This document shows positions 33,201 to 42,832 of a DNA stretch of 64,000 nt, piece after piece. The DNA is taken from positions 124,001 to 188,000 of the forward strand of contig CATKHK010000074.1 of assembly GCA_949751835.1 (NCBI GenBank), given 5' to 3'. This stretch comes from Blepharisma japonicum (taxonomy: Eukaryota > Ciliophora > Heterotrichea > Heterotrichida > Blepharismidae). A program made the translations under genes and the position numbers. Positions within the stretch are counted from its first letter, which is position 1. Each line of letters opens with the position of its first letter. Under the pieces are notes generated by a model, which saw nothing but the letters and a program-made list of their open reading frames with translations, ran no database searches and was not told the origin of the DNA.

Positions 33201-34499
33201 TTAATTGCCATGAATCACTTTTGAGATCTTGTGCCATTGTTTACTGAGACACACATATATTGGCACACAGCAGCAGAAGCAGAGGAGAATAGGGGATAAA
33301 ATAGATGCAAGTAGTGTTTTACTATTATCAAGTCCGCCGCTATCATCACTTTTACTATCACTATAATCTGAATTTGAATTTGAATTTGGAGTTTCTGCTA
33401 TTTTTCCAAAATTATTCTCTGCAATACCAAGAGATTTTTTTTCCATATCAAAAACAAGGTAATATCTTTTTATAAAAATATCCCCTAAAAGCCAGAAGTC
33501 AATATCTCTGTAATCAAAAAGAGGATAGCACTTGTCATATACTTTATAAAAATAATCACTTGATTGAATTGAAATTTTTTTCCCACCCAAATCGATTGCA
33601 AAATCGGGGTAATTCTTATTGCAGTCACAAGCAAATGAGCCCTCGAGGTGGCATGAGTAGTCGTTATGAAGAGATTCAAGGATTATCTTGATATCTTTTG
33701 TAGGCCCAATAATTAATTTTAGCCCTAAATCAATTTTTGCAGTCAGAGCATGATCTAAGGCATAAACTCCAAATTCAGCTGAATAGCATGGGATTTCCCA
33801 ACTTCCATCATTATTTTGTAGTTCAATATATCTAACTTGCTCTGATGAGTAATTTTGTGCATTTCCTACTCCAAAATAAAAAGCTGAAGGACTTAAATTT
33901 TGAGAATAATTTGAAGGGATACTTATATGAATAGAAAATGATTTTTGGATAATTTTTTCTTGATTTTTCAGTAGGGTTAAAAAGGAAACACCATCAGCAT
34001 CGTAGCCTAAACCCAGCACGCCACTTACATCCGAGGTAAAATTATTATATTCAACCAATATAAATGGTTGAGCAATTATTTCTCCTCCAGCAATTCTTAA
34101 CGTATCGGTTACTAGGGATCCAGTTGCATCTCCAATGTAGTAAGAAATTGTTTTATTTACATTTGTCTCAGTTAGTGTTGAAGAATTATTTTCGCTGAAT
34201 TTATGTGAAGAAAAATGGCACCCAAAGCAATTTTCTTTATTTACTGATATTGAGGGGTTTGACGTGTCTAGCACCAATGAGATATTTTGAGGAGGATTTC
34301 CCAATGAAACCTCTATTAGATGCTCATTTCTGGCATAGGATATGCTTCCATTGTGATACAAAAGGGTCCAATAGTTTTTAGAATCAGTTGAACTTGAAAA
34401 AAGATGCTGAGGCCATTGGAAGGATTCTGGGTACTTAGTTTCTATCGGCACTGACAAAGTGGTAAAGCAAAAAACCAAAATCATGCAAACTACTTTCAT
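33201..34499 (-). CDS. pepsin-like aspartyl protease-like protein with C-terminal anchor
   Basis: 432 residues with a signal peptide (MKVVCMILVFCFTTLSVP), an A1 protease fold, and a C-terminal helix (about 401-420, with a CFCCC run) that would anchor it. The first active-site region reads LVLDTSNPSISV (D78), against the usual DTGS. The second reads KIDLGLKLIIGP (D257), against DTGTS. Both Asp residues remain, but the Gly after the first Thr and the Thr after the second Asp are changed. So activity is doubtful, or altered. The flap area (SYYIGDATGSL) is recognisable and GVLGLGYD matches the family GilGLg. Asn-rich glycosylation sites abound. TAA stop. Confidence 0.85.
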   Translation of the reverse strand: MKVVCMILVFCFTTLSVPIETKYPESFQWPQHLFSSSTDSKNYWTLLYHNGSISYARNEHLIEVSLGNPPQNISLVLDTSNPSISVNKENCFGCHFSSHKFSENNSSTLTETNVNKTISYYIGDATGSLVTDTLRIAGGEIIAQPFILVEYNNFTSDVSGVLGLGYDADGVSFLTLLKNQEKIIQKSFSIHISIPSNYSQNLSPSAFYFGVGNAQNYSSEQVRYIELQNNDGSWEIPCYSAEFGVYALDHALTAKIDLGLKLIIGPTKDIKIILESLHNDYSCHLEGSFACDCNKNYPDFAIDLGGKKISIQSSDYFYKVYDKCYPLFDYRDIDFWLLGDIFIKRYYLVFDMEKKSLGIAENNFGKIAETPNSNSNSDYSDSKSDDSGGLDNSKTLLASILSPILLCFCCCVPIYVCLSKQWHKISKVIHGN

Positions 34500-35264
34500 T
34501 GTTTATTGAATTATAGTTTTGCATCATTTACAAATTAATTTGTCTATAAAAATTTATCAAAATTTTTACTAATTTTTATTGCTAGCCTGATATAGGCTTA
34601 TCTTAGGTCATAAATTAGCTTATATATAACTTGGTCAAGGTATTCTAATATTTTTAAAATTCAGAAATTTAACTACGAAATTTAGTTAAAATAAGAGTCA
34701 ACCATATATCAAGAAATTAAATTTTGATTGTTAAAAATCAGCTTGATAACTATATATTAATATAAGCCGAAAGCATAAAGCATGAAAAGGTTATTGAGCC
34801 ATTTTAAATTGCTTATTTGCCCTATTAATATATATGATCTGTACTTTTAAGTTTTCAAACATCGACATTAATTGTTCATAAGCTTTTCAAATAAATTGAT
34901 TATAAATGTTTTATTACAATTATGATATGATTATCCTAAATAATAAAGTATTTATTATTTAGAAACTATTAAGCAAAAATATGAGTTATAAGTCCTAAAA
35001 CTCAAGTTTTTTATGCAATGGGTGTTGCTGATATTCTGAGATAAGGGCTACAGTAAAGCTGCATTCTCTGAAATGATTAATTCTAGCGATTCCATTTATT
35101 ATTAGGACTGATATAATGCCAATTTCAATTAATTTTATCGTTCAAGGAAATTTTGATATACTTGCTCGCTGAAAGATTACTAAGATGATTTTATTTTAAG
35201 ATCTCTATAGTTTCGAAAATATAAATCTATATAACTCAATAATTAATAAGCAAGACATATTATT
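34500..35264. other. AT-rich spacer, no gene seen
   Basis: 765 bp of AT-rich sequence. No credible frame, RNA gene or repeat recognised. Confidence 0.5.
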
Positions 35265-35576
35265 TTAAGGTAAATCACCCATTTTCACGAATTCTGGCCC
35301 TCCGTTATCGATGAATATTGGTCCTCCTTTTCCTTCTCTGGTTTCATAAAAGTACATATGCCTATATCTTATAGGGACGTCATCTACGCATTCTATCTAC
35401 TTTTCTACTCCATCAGTGAAAAATCTTGAATTATCAACTTTTTTCTTTGGTCTCCTCACACGTCTTGTGGTTTTAACTTCTGCAGGCTTGGCCTCTATGC
35501 TTTCCTTCTGGGTAGCATTATCTTGTTTTTGCTCATCAAGTCCAAAGATTTTACTAAATAGTCATTTTATTGCCAT
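35265..35576 (-). CDS. ORF interrupted by a single in-frame TAG
   Basis: Start ATG at 35574-35576, MAIKWLFSKIFG with TGA-coded Trp, then Lys/Ala/Gln-rich, then a basic RRVRRPKKK stretch. TAG follows at 35397-35399 after 59 codons. The same frame then stays open for 43 codons with well-formed composition (IECVDDVPIRYRHMYFYETR, GGPIFIDNGGPEFV) to a TAA at 35265-35267. No 15-16-nt GT...AG intron removes the TAG in frame. It could be a short 59-residue protein, a pseudogene, or a readthrough product of 103 residues. Confidence 0.45.
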
Positions 35577-35674
35577 TTTTATTTTTATTAATGGTTAATG
35601 ACGATGGAAATTATTTTGAATTTTTTTGATGAATGCTGAAAATACTATTGAAACAGAAATCTTAAAATTAGAAA

Positions 35675-35902
35675 TTATGGTCTGCTTGGCTTTGAATCTT
35701 GCTTTAATCCGGCCAAGGCGCCGAATTGAGTTGATGTCTCAGGAAGTCTTGGCTCCATATTTGTCTGATCTACACCAATTTTATCTTTTCTTGCTGCTCT
35801 TTTGTTCAAAAAGCTATTCGGGCTGTAAAATTGATACATTGCACCTCCAAATAAAATAGCACTTGCTGCTATTAATGCTTTGCTATATACTTTTGGATCC
35901 AT
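35675..35902 (-). CDS. small one-helix protein, SPNS family (2)
   Basis: 75 residues starting MDPK at 35900-35902. A helix (KALIAASAILFGGAMYQF) leads straight into YSPNSFLNKRAARKD and a polar, Pro-rich tail. It is a paralogue of the genes at 30704 and 36123. Location and function unknown; likely the same membrane as the others. Confidence 0.72.
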   Translation of the reverse strand: MDPKVYSKALIAASAILFGGAMYQFYSPNSFLNKRAARKDKIGVDQTNMEPRLPETSTQFGALAGLKQDSKPSRP

Positions 35903-36122
35903 TTTTTTAATATCAAGAAATGCTAAAATTTCTTTATTGATAAATCAAGTATTTTCTGATACTCTTTATTCATATTAATTTGAACTTTTTTAAATCTGAT
36001 TAAGTTATATTTTGCTCGTCTAAATTTGCTATCCAATTTCCATCTCTTTAATGGAATTTTCGAAGTATAGCATCTTTCTTTAAAATTCTTATGCTTATTA
36101 ATCAGAAGTGTATATTTTATAT

Positions 36123-36359
36123 CTATTTAGGAGGAATATGACTTTTAATATCTTCTTTGACTTCTTTTTTCAATTCCTGAGCTTTTTCTGAAGTGCGGGG
36201 CATTTGGTCTTTAACTTCTGCAGCAACTCCTTTCTTTATCACCCTAGCAGCAGTCTTTGAATTCCAATAGCTGTTCGGGCTATACATTTGATATCCAAAG
36301 AATAGCGCAGCTATTCCACCTATCATCCAAATTGTGTTGTTTCCCTTTGTTAGAACCAT
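36123..36359 (-). CDS. small one-helix protein, SPNS family (3)
   Basis: 78 residues. A helix (TIWMIGGIAALFFGYQ) leads into MYSPNSYWNSKTAARV, then a Lys/Glu helix and end at TAG or TAA on the minus strand. Adjacent to copy 2 in the same direction, so likely a tandem duplicate that has diverged. The 18 nt before the ATG recur before the gene ending at 35576. Confidence 0.72.
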   Translation of the reverse strand: MVLTKGNNTIWMIGGIAALFFGYQMYSPNSYWNSKTAARVIKKGVAAEVKDQMPRTSEKAQELKKEVKEDIKSHIPPK

Positions 36360-36709
36360 TTTTATTAATGGTTAAATTTAAATGGATATTTAAAGAGCTT
36401 TAAATGAGGAAAAAGAGCTTAAATTTCGCTTTAGATGCCTGCTTCCAAAAAACGATTCTGGACAAGAAATTGACCATAAATTGCATAAGGTAAAATTAAG
36501 CTTAAAAATTTGCTTATTCACTTTTTTCATTATTAAAAAATTCTCATAATAAAGCAATTTACTAGATGTTTATAGCTAAAATGATTAGTGAAGTATAAAG
36601 ATTAAATAAAATATATCAAAATTTTTTGTTTTTTAATGCACTTTGTATGAAATTGCTTATTAAAAAATTATAAGTATATAAATCCACTAAATTATAAACT
36701 AACTCTAAA
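36360..36709. other. AT-rich spacer between divergent genes
   Basis: 350 bp; holds the starts of the SPNS gene and the coiled-coil gene. No element beyond the shared 18-nt stretch was recognised. Confidence 0.45.
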
Positions 36710-38003
36710 ATGGACCCATACTCTGAAAAAGGTCTCGAAGACAAAATTGCCACAATACGAGCTACTCTAAGGCGACTAGGAAACTCACTAGAAGAAGAGG
36801 TAATCTATATTCAAGGATTTTGATAAAGAAGGCATTTCGCACTCAAAATCCAGCCAAGACTCATCAATTTCAAATTCTTTTAACATTCCAGCTACATTTG
36901 ACGCCTTAAAAAACCGCATCCAAGAATCCTACACCCCAGACGACCATTGGGAACCTACACAAACATTCGACTATGAAAAAGAAAAAAATATTCTTCTCGA
37001 CAAACAATTAAAAGAAAAAGAACAAAAAATCCAAGACTTGCTTTTCTTACAAAGCGATCTAAAGGACACTATTGAAAGAAATACCGAAGACCTCAAAAGG
37101 CTTCAGGATCAAAACAATTCTTATAGGCAGCAATTAGAAAATTTAAATAATGAGAATAATGGTCTTAGGAGAATTTTAGATGAAAAAGACATAGAAATTG
37201 CGAGAAATAAGAATGAGACGGAAAATCTGAAAAGAGAAAAAGAGATAACAAGCAGAGAGCTTGAAAGGACAAAAAGACAAGCTGAAAAAGTAGATGAGCT
37301 GCTTGATGAAATAAGCAGACTGAAAGACCTGAATTTATTACTGAAATCCAAAGGTGACGAAACTAAAAAAGATCAAGATAATGGCAAGCTTATTAATTCC
37401 TATCAGCAACAATTAAATGTGAGAGATAGTCAAATCAATGAGCTGGAAAAAGAAAGGCTGATACTTTTAAAAGAAATCGATAGGATTAAAGTAGAAAAAT
37501 CTCAAAGTCCTAGTAAGTCTTTAAGAGATTTTAATTTTTTAGAAGGCACTCAAACAAGAGAAAGCACATTAACTCAACCTTTAACAGAAAGGGCTCCCTC
37601 TGTCAGCTCCTTATTCAAAGATATGATGAAAATTGTAGGAGTTTCTCATCGAAAAGATTTATATTCAAAAGTTGTGCATCTTCATCAATTTCACGAAAAA
37701 TTCAAAAAAGACAAAAAACTTTTAAATAATATGACAAAGCTGATAATTGATTGTTCTCCTCCAAATACATTTGATAAAAGCCCAAATGTCCATCAAATCT
37801 GGAAATGGCTAACTGGTATCCTTGAAGAATATATGAAAATCAAGCAATCTCCTAACCAAAAAGTAATCAATGAATTATGTGAAATTTTTTCAGCTGAAGC
37901 TCTAAATTTGGTTGAAAAAGTAAAAGACATAATTGCCGAAAATTATAAACTGAAAAAATCAAGGAGTCAGGACAGCCAGACAAAAGGGAAGAAATTAAGT
38001 TAA
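36710..38003 (+). CDS. coiled-coil protein, possible centrosome/basal body component
   Basis: 425 residues. Exon 1 (36710-36799) codes 30 residues, a 16-nt intron (36800-36815) follows, then exon 2. A short N-terminal helix (DKIATIRATLRRLGNSL) precedes a long coiled coil (about 95-245), then a helical C-terminal part (SSLFKDMMKIVGVSHRKDL, then LIIDCSPPNTF and VHQIWKWLTGILEE). Such a compact domain after a coiled coil is seen in centrosomal proteins, but I do not recognise a named family. TAA stop; UNC119 converges from the other side. Confidence 0.75.
36800..36815 (+). other. 16-nt intron of the coiled-coil gene
   Basis: gtaatctatattcaag between GAG and GAT codons; unspliced, the frame meets a stop at once. 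Confidence 0.85.
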
Positions 38004-38098
38004 TTAATAAAAAATAATCGGTAAAATGGCACTGAATAATATTTTAAACTAAATTATTTAAGATCTCCTAGATACAATAATACTTATTCTAATAGCCT

Positions 38099-38641
38099 TT
38101 AGATTAAAGGTGAATAATTATACTCAGCCTTATTATGCATTATAAGCTGATTTCCAACGAAATAAAAACTATCTGATTTAGTTTCCCATGGATTGTCAAT
38201 CATTTGTTGTAGAAGGTCTTCAGGAAGTTCAGGAATCTCATAAATAACTTCCCAAGAGTTTCTGGTATTTGGGATGCAGAAATCCAATGTAAAATCAAAA
38301 TTCTTAAGTAAAGTATCTCTAAAGTAATGTCTCTCAATCATTCGGAAGTTTCTCACCTCTCTGGCTCCTACTGTGAAGTCAATTGTGCTCCCCAATGCTC
38401 TGAGCTTTAAAAAATCAGGCCCTAAATGATATTTGATTGTCCTCACAGAATCGTCTTCTTCAATTGGCTCAGCTGGGGCTTCATTGTCATTTTGGACCTC
38501 AAAAAGAATCATGCCAGACTCTAAATCCCTGACCTTGAAGTATACGAACTCTATGTTATAAATATTCGCAGAAAGAGGACAGAGGAAGTTTGGAGTTGCT
38601 TCTCTCAACTGTAAAACATGTTCAGGGGTGATATGGTCCAT
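38099..38641 (-). CDS. UNC119: UNC119 lipid-binding chaperone
   Basis: 180 residues matching UNC119 along its full length, a β-sandwich that binds myristoylated N termini and delivers them to the cilium, releasing them when ARL3-GTP binds. The ITPEHVLQLREATPNFLCP opening and ESGMILFEV are nearly as in animals. VGAREVRNFRMIERHYFRD and the C-terminal QSDSFYFV-type block (here KSDSFYFVGNQLIMHNKAEY) complete the match. It lacks the longer N-terminal disordered part of the animal proteins. ATG start and TAA stop. Start-to-end length fits the minimal domain. Confidence 0.93.
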   Translation of the reverse strand: MDHITPEHVLQLREATPNFLCPLSANIYNIEFVYFKVRDLESGMILFEVQNDNEAPAEPIEEDDSVRTIKYHLGPDFLKLRALGSTIDFTVGAREVRNFRMIERHYFRDTLLKNFDFTLDFCIPNTRNSWEVIYEIPELPEDLLQQMIDNPWETKSDSFYFVGNQLIMHNKAEYNYSPLI

Positions 38642-38662
38642 TTTAATTGTAATTACAACAAA

Positions 38663-40168
38663 TTAGCTTAGTCTAAAAGAAAAATCATCAGCTTTAGAGC
38701 TAGTATCAATTTCTCTTCTTGGAGATTGTCGCAATGACGCATTTAAAGACTGATGATCTAAAGGAGTTTTTGTTCTAGCTGATATAACATAAGTTCTACC
38801 TCCACGAATTGGTCTTGGAGAAACAGATTGTTTCGCCTTGCTAGGAATTCTTGGAATTAATGGTGCAACTGGCGGCCTTACTGATGTATTTATGCTTGAG
38901 GATCTTTGCTCTCTCGGAGAGTGTGGAGATACCGAGCTCATATATACATTTGGGCGGCCTCTTGCGGCAGATTGGACATTTTCCCCTCGCGTATGTTTAA
39001 AATACGACCTCAAAATAGGTCCTTTGTAGACTAAATCATGGTCTTTAGAAGAGCTTCCTCCAGTGCTTTCAAAAGGTTGTCTATCTAAAGTCTTCATCAT
39101 TTCTTCATTTCTAATTGTTTTTATAAAGGTTGAAGAAAGTTTAGGCTTTTCTTCAATTCCTTTTTTCTTCACTAAATAATAAGTTGTAGTTATATTATTG
39201 TGCTTATTGCTCTGCAGATTAATTCTGGCTGCTTCACTGTCAATTCCATATTTCGGAAGCTCTTTTAAAATTTCATCATCAATTTGTACATCAGTTTCAA
39301 TATTAACGGCTTGTGGATGGTGCAAACTGTACCATGGATGCCTTTTTATCATATCAATTGTATATCTTTCTTCTGGGTTTGTATTTAAAATTCTTTTCAT
39401 TAAATCTTTTCCATCAGTGCTTATCCACTTAGGACATACATAAGTACCATTTAAAATCTTCTTATATAAGGCTGCAGTATTCGGATCTTCAAATGGCAGA
39501 TATCCACATATTAAGGCATACAAAATAATCCCAGAACTCCAAATATCAACTCTATTCCCATGGTAACGCTTCCCTGCAATCATTTCTGGTGCTGCATAGC
39601 ACGGACTTCCACAAGCTGTCTTTAACATTTCCCCAGATCTATAAATATTGCTGAGCCCAAAATCTATGATTTTTATATTGTTTTTCTCATCAAGCAACAA
39701 GTTTTCTGGCTTCAAATCACGATGGCTGATATTCAGCCTATGCAAATAAGAAATTCCTGACAGAATTTGTTGGAAAAATTTGCAGGCTTCTCCTTCTTTT
39801 ACTCGTCCTTTTGAAACTATATAATCAAACAGCTCCCCACCGTTAGCAAATTCCATGATCAGATAAAGTTGTTTGGTAGACTCTATGATTTCATAGAGTT
39901 GGATTACATTAGGGTGATGGACCATTTTCAGGATTTTTATTTCTCGAGAAACGCGTTCAGCGTCAGCTTGATCTTTGATTTTTGCTTTTTCCAAGACTTT
40001 TATTGCGACTTTTTCTCCAGTTAGAATATGGACTCCGAGTTTCACTTTTCCAAAAGTGCCTTCGCCGATAGTTTTGCCGATGATATAGTTTCCTATACTG
40101 CGGCTCTGTTGAGAGGTGGGTCGTTTTTTTGTGGAAGAGCTTGGAGAGGACCTAACTTAAATTTACAT
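38663..40168 (-). CDS. SNF1/AMPK-like protein kinase; start codon split by a 15-nt intron
   Basis: 496 residues. The start is AT (40167-40168) joined to G (40151) after removal of a 15-nt intron (40152-40166); without splicing ATG is followed by TAA. N-terminal MSSPSSSTKKRPTSQQSR is disordered. Kinase: GEGTFGKV (30-37), K52, HRDLKPEN (D146), DFG (164-166), and T179 in LKTACGSPCYAAPE, the site LKB1-type kinases phosphorylate in AMPK. A region like the SNF1 autoinhibitory/UBA segment follows (KELPKYGIDSEAARI), then a Ser/Pro/Arg-rich tail. The downstream neighbour UNC119 is transcribed in the same direction, 21 bp after the stop. Confidence 0.88.
40152..40166 (-). other. 15-nt intron splitting the start codon
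   Basis: gtaaatttaagttag on the minus strand, placed between AT and G of the initiation codon. Confidence 0.75.
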
Positions 40169-40312
40169 TGTAAAAATTTAATAATGTTAGGAGAAGAATA
40201 GTATATTAAGAGGTTTTTTTTATAGGGAAATTAGCTGGTTAAGTAGACTGCAAAGATTTTTTGTGAAATTATACAAAGTGCTGAAAAAAGACTACATTTT
40301 ATAACAATTTAT

Positions 40313-41266
40313 ATGGAAAACTCAGTAGCAATCCCAGTGACACCTTCTCTGCTCCACAACAATCTTTCCTCATCAGACCAAAGGTTGGCATACGTCACTA
40401 ATGCTACAACCCCAAACCCTCAAATCCACCTTGTCAGTCTCCAAGCACTAACCAATCCAGAAGCTTCAACATTTTCTACCGTGAAATATAATGACGCAAA
40501 CACCATACTTTACATGAGCTACGTCCGCTTGGGTCAAAGATACTTTTTGCTTCTAGGCATGGAGCAAAACATGCAAATATGAAGCGAAGATGGAAATTCC
40601 ATGCTCGCTTATTTTAATAAAGGGGAACTAGCTGGGGCTGGGGCAGATACTTTTTTCACTGGAGGTTATGGCTGCGAGGATCTTAACTGCATTCTTATTG
40701 GAAGCTCGTTGGGCACAATTACACTTATGAGAGTTTCAGAAGAAGGTCATACAATAAAAATAGAGCCACAATCTACGATTTCCCCTGTAAGAAGAGCTCC
40801 TATATCAGGAATAGTCTGTCTAGGTATTAAAGCCTTAACTTGTGACGAGCTTGGTGGTGTTACTTTTTGGGACCTCAGAGCAAACAACACTATCAGAAGT
40901 CTAGAAAGTGAAGGAGCTGGAGTATCAGGGACCAGCGCCTGCATGGTTTACAGATACGCCTGTGTTTCTTTCGGAAATGGAGAAATCAGGATTTATGACA
41001 TGAACACCCATACAATCGCATTTAGCGTCTGGTCACATACAAGGTGGATTACAGGGCTTGTAAGCTACCCAGAACGAGGGATTTTTGCATCCTGCTCTGA
41101 AGACTGCTGCGTTAATGTGTGGAGTTTACAAAGAGATGATCTTGAATTAGTCCTTTCTAAAGAAATTCCTAATACCTTACTTACAGGTATCGCGATGTGT
41201 AGAGATAAATTAGTTGCTGTAGGCTACGATAAAGCAAGGCTATTTATTATTGAAACACTAACATAA
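40313..41266 (+). CDS. WDR54: WD-repeat protein 54
   Basis: 317 residues with a TGA-coded Trp at 40580-40582. It matches the family from the LLHNNLS start motif on. Later blocks are LTCDELGGVTFWDLR, VSFGNGEIRIYDMNTH, and FASCSEDCCVNVWSL, all WD-type strands, ending in AVGYDKARLFII as in WDR54. This family is found in organisms with cilia and in animals; its role is poorly known. The β-propeller appears complete. ATG at 40313 is the first in frame. It starts 145 bp from the divergent kinase gene. No other domain. Confidence 0.82.
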
Positions 41267-41292
41267 ATCTCTCTCATAATTTTTTACATATT

Positions 41293-42714
41293 ATGCTAAT
41301 CAGGCTTACCCGCTCGTTTGCCAGGTCAGTCAAAAAAACAGTCCTCTTCACTGAAGCCAAAGAAAAAGCAGACGACAAAAAACCTCTAGTAAAGCCAGAG
41401 CCTGGAAAAAAAGCAGTCCAATTACAAGATCGAGCATGGATGGGAAAAAGATATATCGCCCTTGTAGATCTTCCAGACAAGCTTCACAAGTCAGCTCAAA
41501 AGATCTTTTCTGGAAGGCCTACAAAGACTATTAAAGAATGGGGATACAAAACAGCACAAATATTAACAGAACTCCATGGGCTTGAAAAGCCACAAGATAT
41601 TACTAAATTAAAGCCATTTGCCACCACTTTAGAACTGGTGGAACCAAGAACGCCTGTAAAAGAGTTAAAAAGCTATAGGCATGAGAGGCTGCCGAAGCTT
41701 ATTGATGACAAAATGGTAGCTGGGGATATGGAGATACCTAAAATAACAAGAGAAAAACAGCCAGTTGTGAGCTTGAAATATCAAGAAGAGCATGCTATTG
41801 GGTATACATGGAGAGTAATGCCAGGATCTTATGGAACTGTGTATAGATGTTTAAGTGAAGCTGTGACTAGGATGCCTAATATAAACCCAACAAGGATTCT
41901 AGACTATGGAGCAGGGACTGGTGCAGGGTCTTTTGCAGCAATGACATTATACCCGAATACAAAAATAATAGCTGCAGTTGAACCTTCAAAAAATATGAGA
42001 ACAATAGGGAAAAAATTAACTGAAAAATTACCTCAAATACAATGGTACGAAACCCTAGCTAATTTGCCTGGAATCGGAGACCAAGAAGGACTATTTGATA
42101 TTGTAATGTGCAGCTATGTGCTAGGTGAAGTAGAAAATGCAGTCACCCGCAATCTTATCCTAGATGCTCTTTGGCACCGTACAAATAAACTGCTTCTTTT
42201 CATAGAGCCAGGAACCCCAAAAGGATTTCGACTGATTTATTCGATTAGAGAATGGATATTAAAGACAATGACTAGAGAAGAAGCCAATATAGTAGCCCCT
42301 TGCCCACATGAAGGTGTATGCCCACAAGCAAGCGATAAACATGACTGGTGCCATTTTTCACAGTTTGCCAGCAGGTGACCTAAAGCTGTTATAGGAAAAA
42401 GCCCTGTAGAAAAGCCAACAGATAATGAAAAATTTTCGTATATTTTGCTTCATAGAGGACCATTACCGAGACAGTATTTAAATAACGAAGAAGAAGCAGA
42501 AACTCTGCAGGAAAAAAGCTTTTTTTGGAAAAGATTAGTGCATCCTGCTATTAAAAGGAAGGGAAATGTGATTGTTGATGTATGTGAAGAAGGGAAAAAA
42601 GGGAGATACATAGTCAGCAAGTCTAAGTACGATAAAGAGTCTTATAGGTTTGCTAGGAAGTCACATTGGGGCGATCTTTGGCCTTATAAATTTACCACAA
42701 AAAATATTAGATAA
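41293..42714 (+). CDS. METTL17: METTL17/Rsm22-type mitoribosome assembly factor
   Basis: 473 residues, with a basic N terminus (MLIRLTRSFARSVKK) as a mitochondrial signal. The methyltransferase fold has RILDYGAGTGAGSFAA (DYGAGTGAG 204-212) and VLGEV. The 4Fe-4S ligands of the family are kept: C337 and C343 in CPHEGVCP, C353 in DWCHFSQ, C431 in VDVCEEG. A TGA at 42376-42378 is Trp in SRWPKA. It binds mitochondrial rRNA during small-subunit assembly. Only 26 bp separate it from WDR54 on the same strand. TAA stop. Confidence 0.9.
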
Positions 42715-42832
42715 TTTATGAATTTTATATTTTCTGAGATATTTATATGATTTATTTGGTAAATATCTCATTTTTTACTAAAATAGCATTATTTTAAGGT
42801 AATTTTCCATAAATAATCATATTTAATCTCTG

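Noticed and set aside
35380-35399. 17-nt gtagatagaatgcgtag as an intron removing the TAG
   Set aside because: Removing it shifts the frame into a stop a few codons later and the length is outside 15-16 nt.
35416-35859. plus-strand frames of 60 and 77 codons
   Set aside because: They are antisense to the minus-strand ORF at 35265-35576 and to the SPNS gene at 35675-35902.
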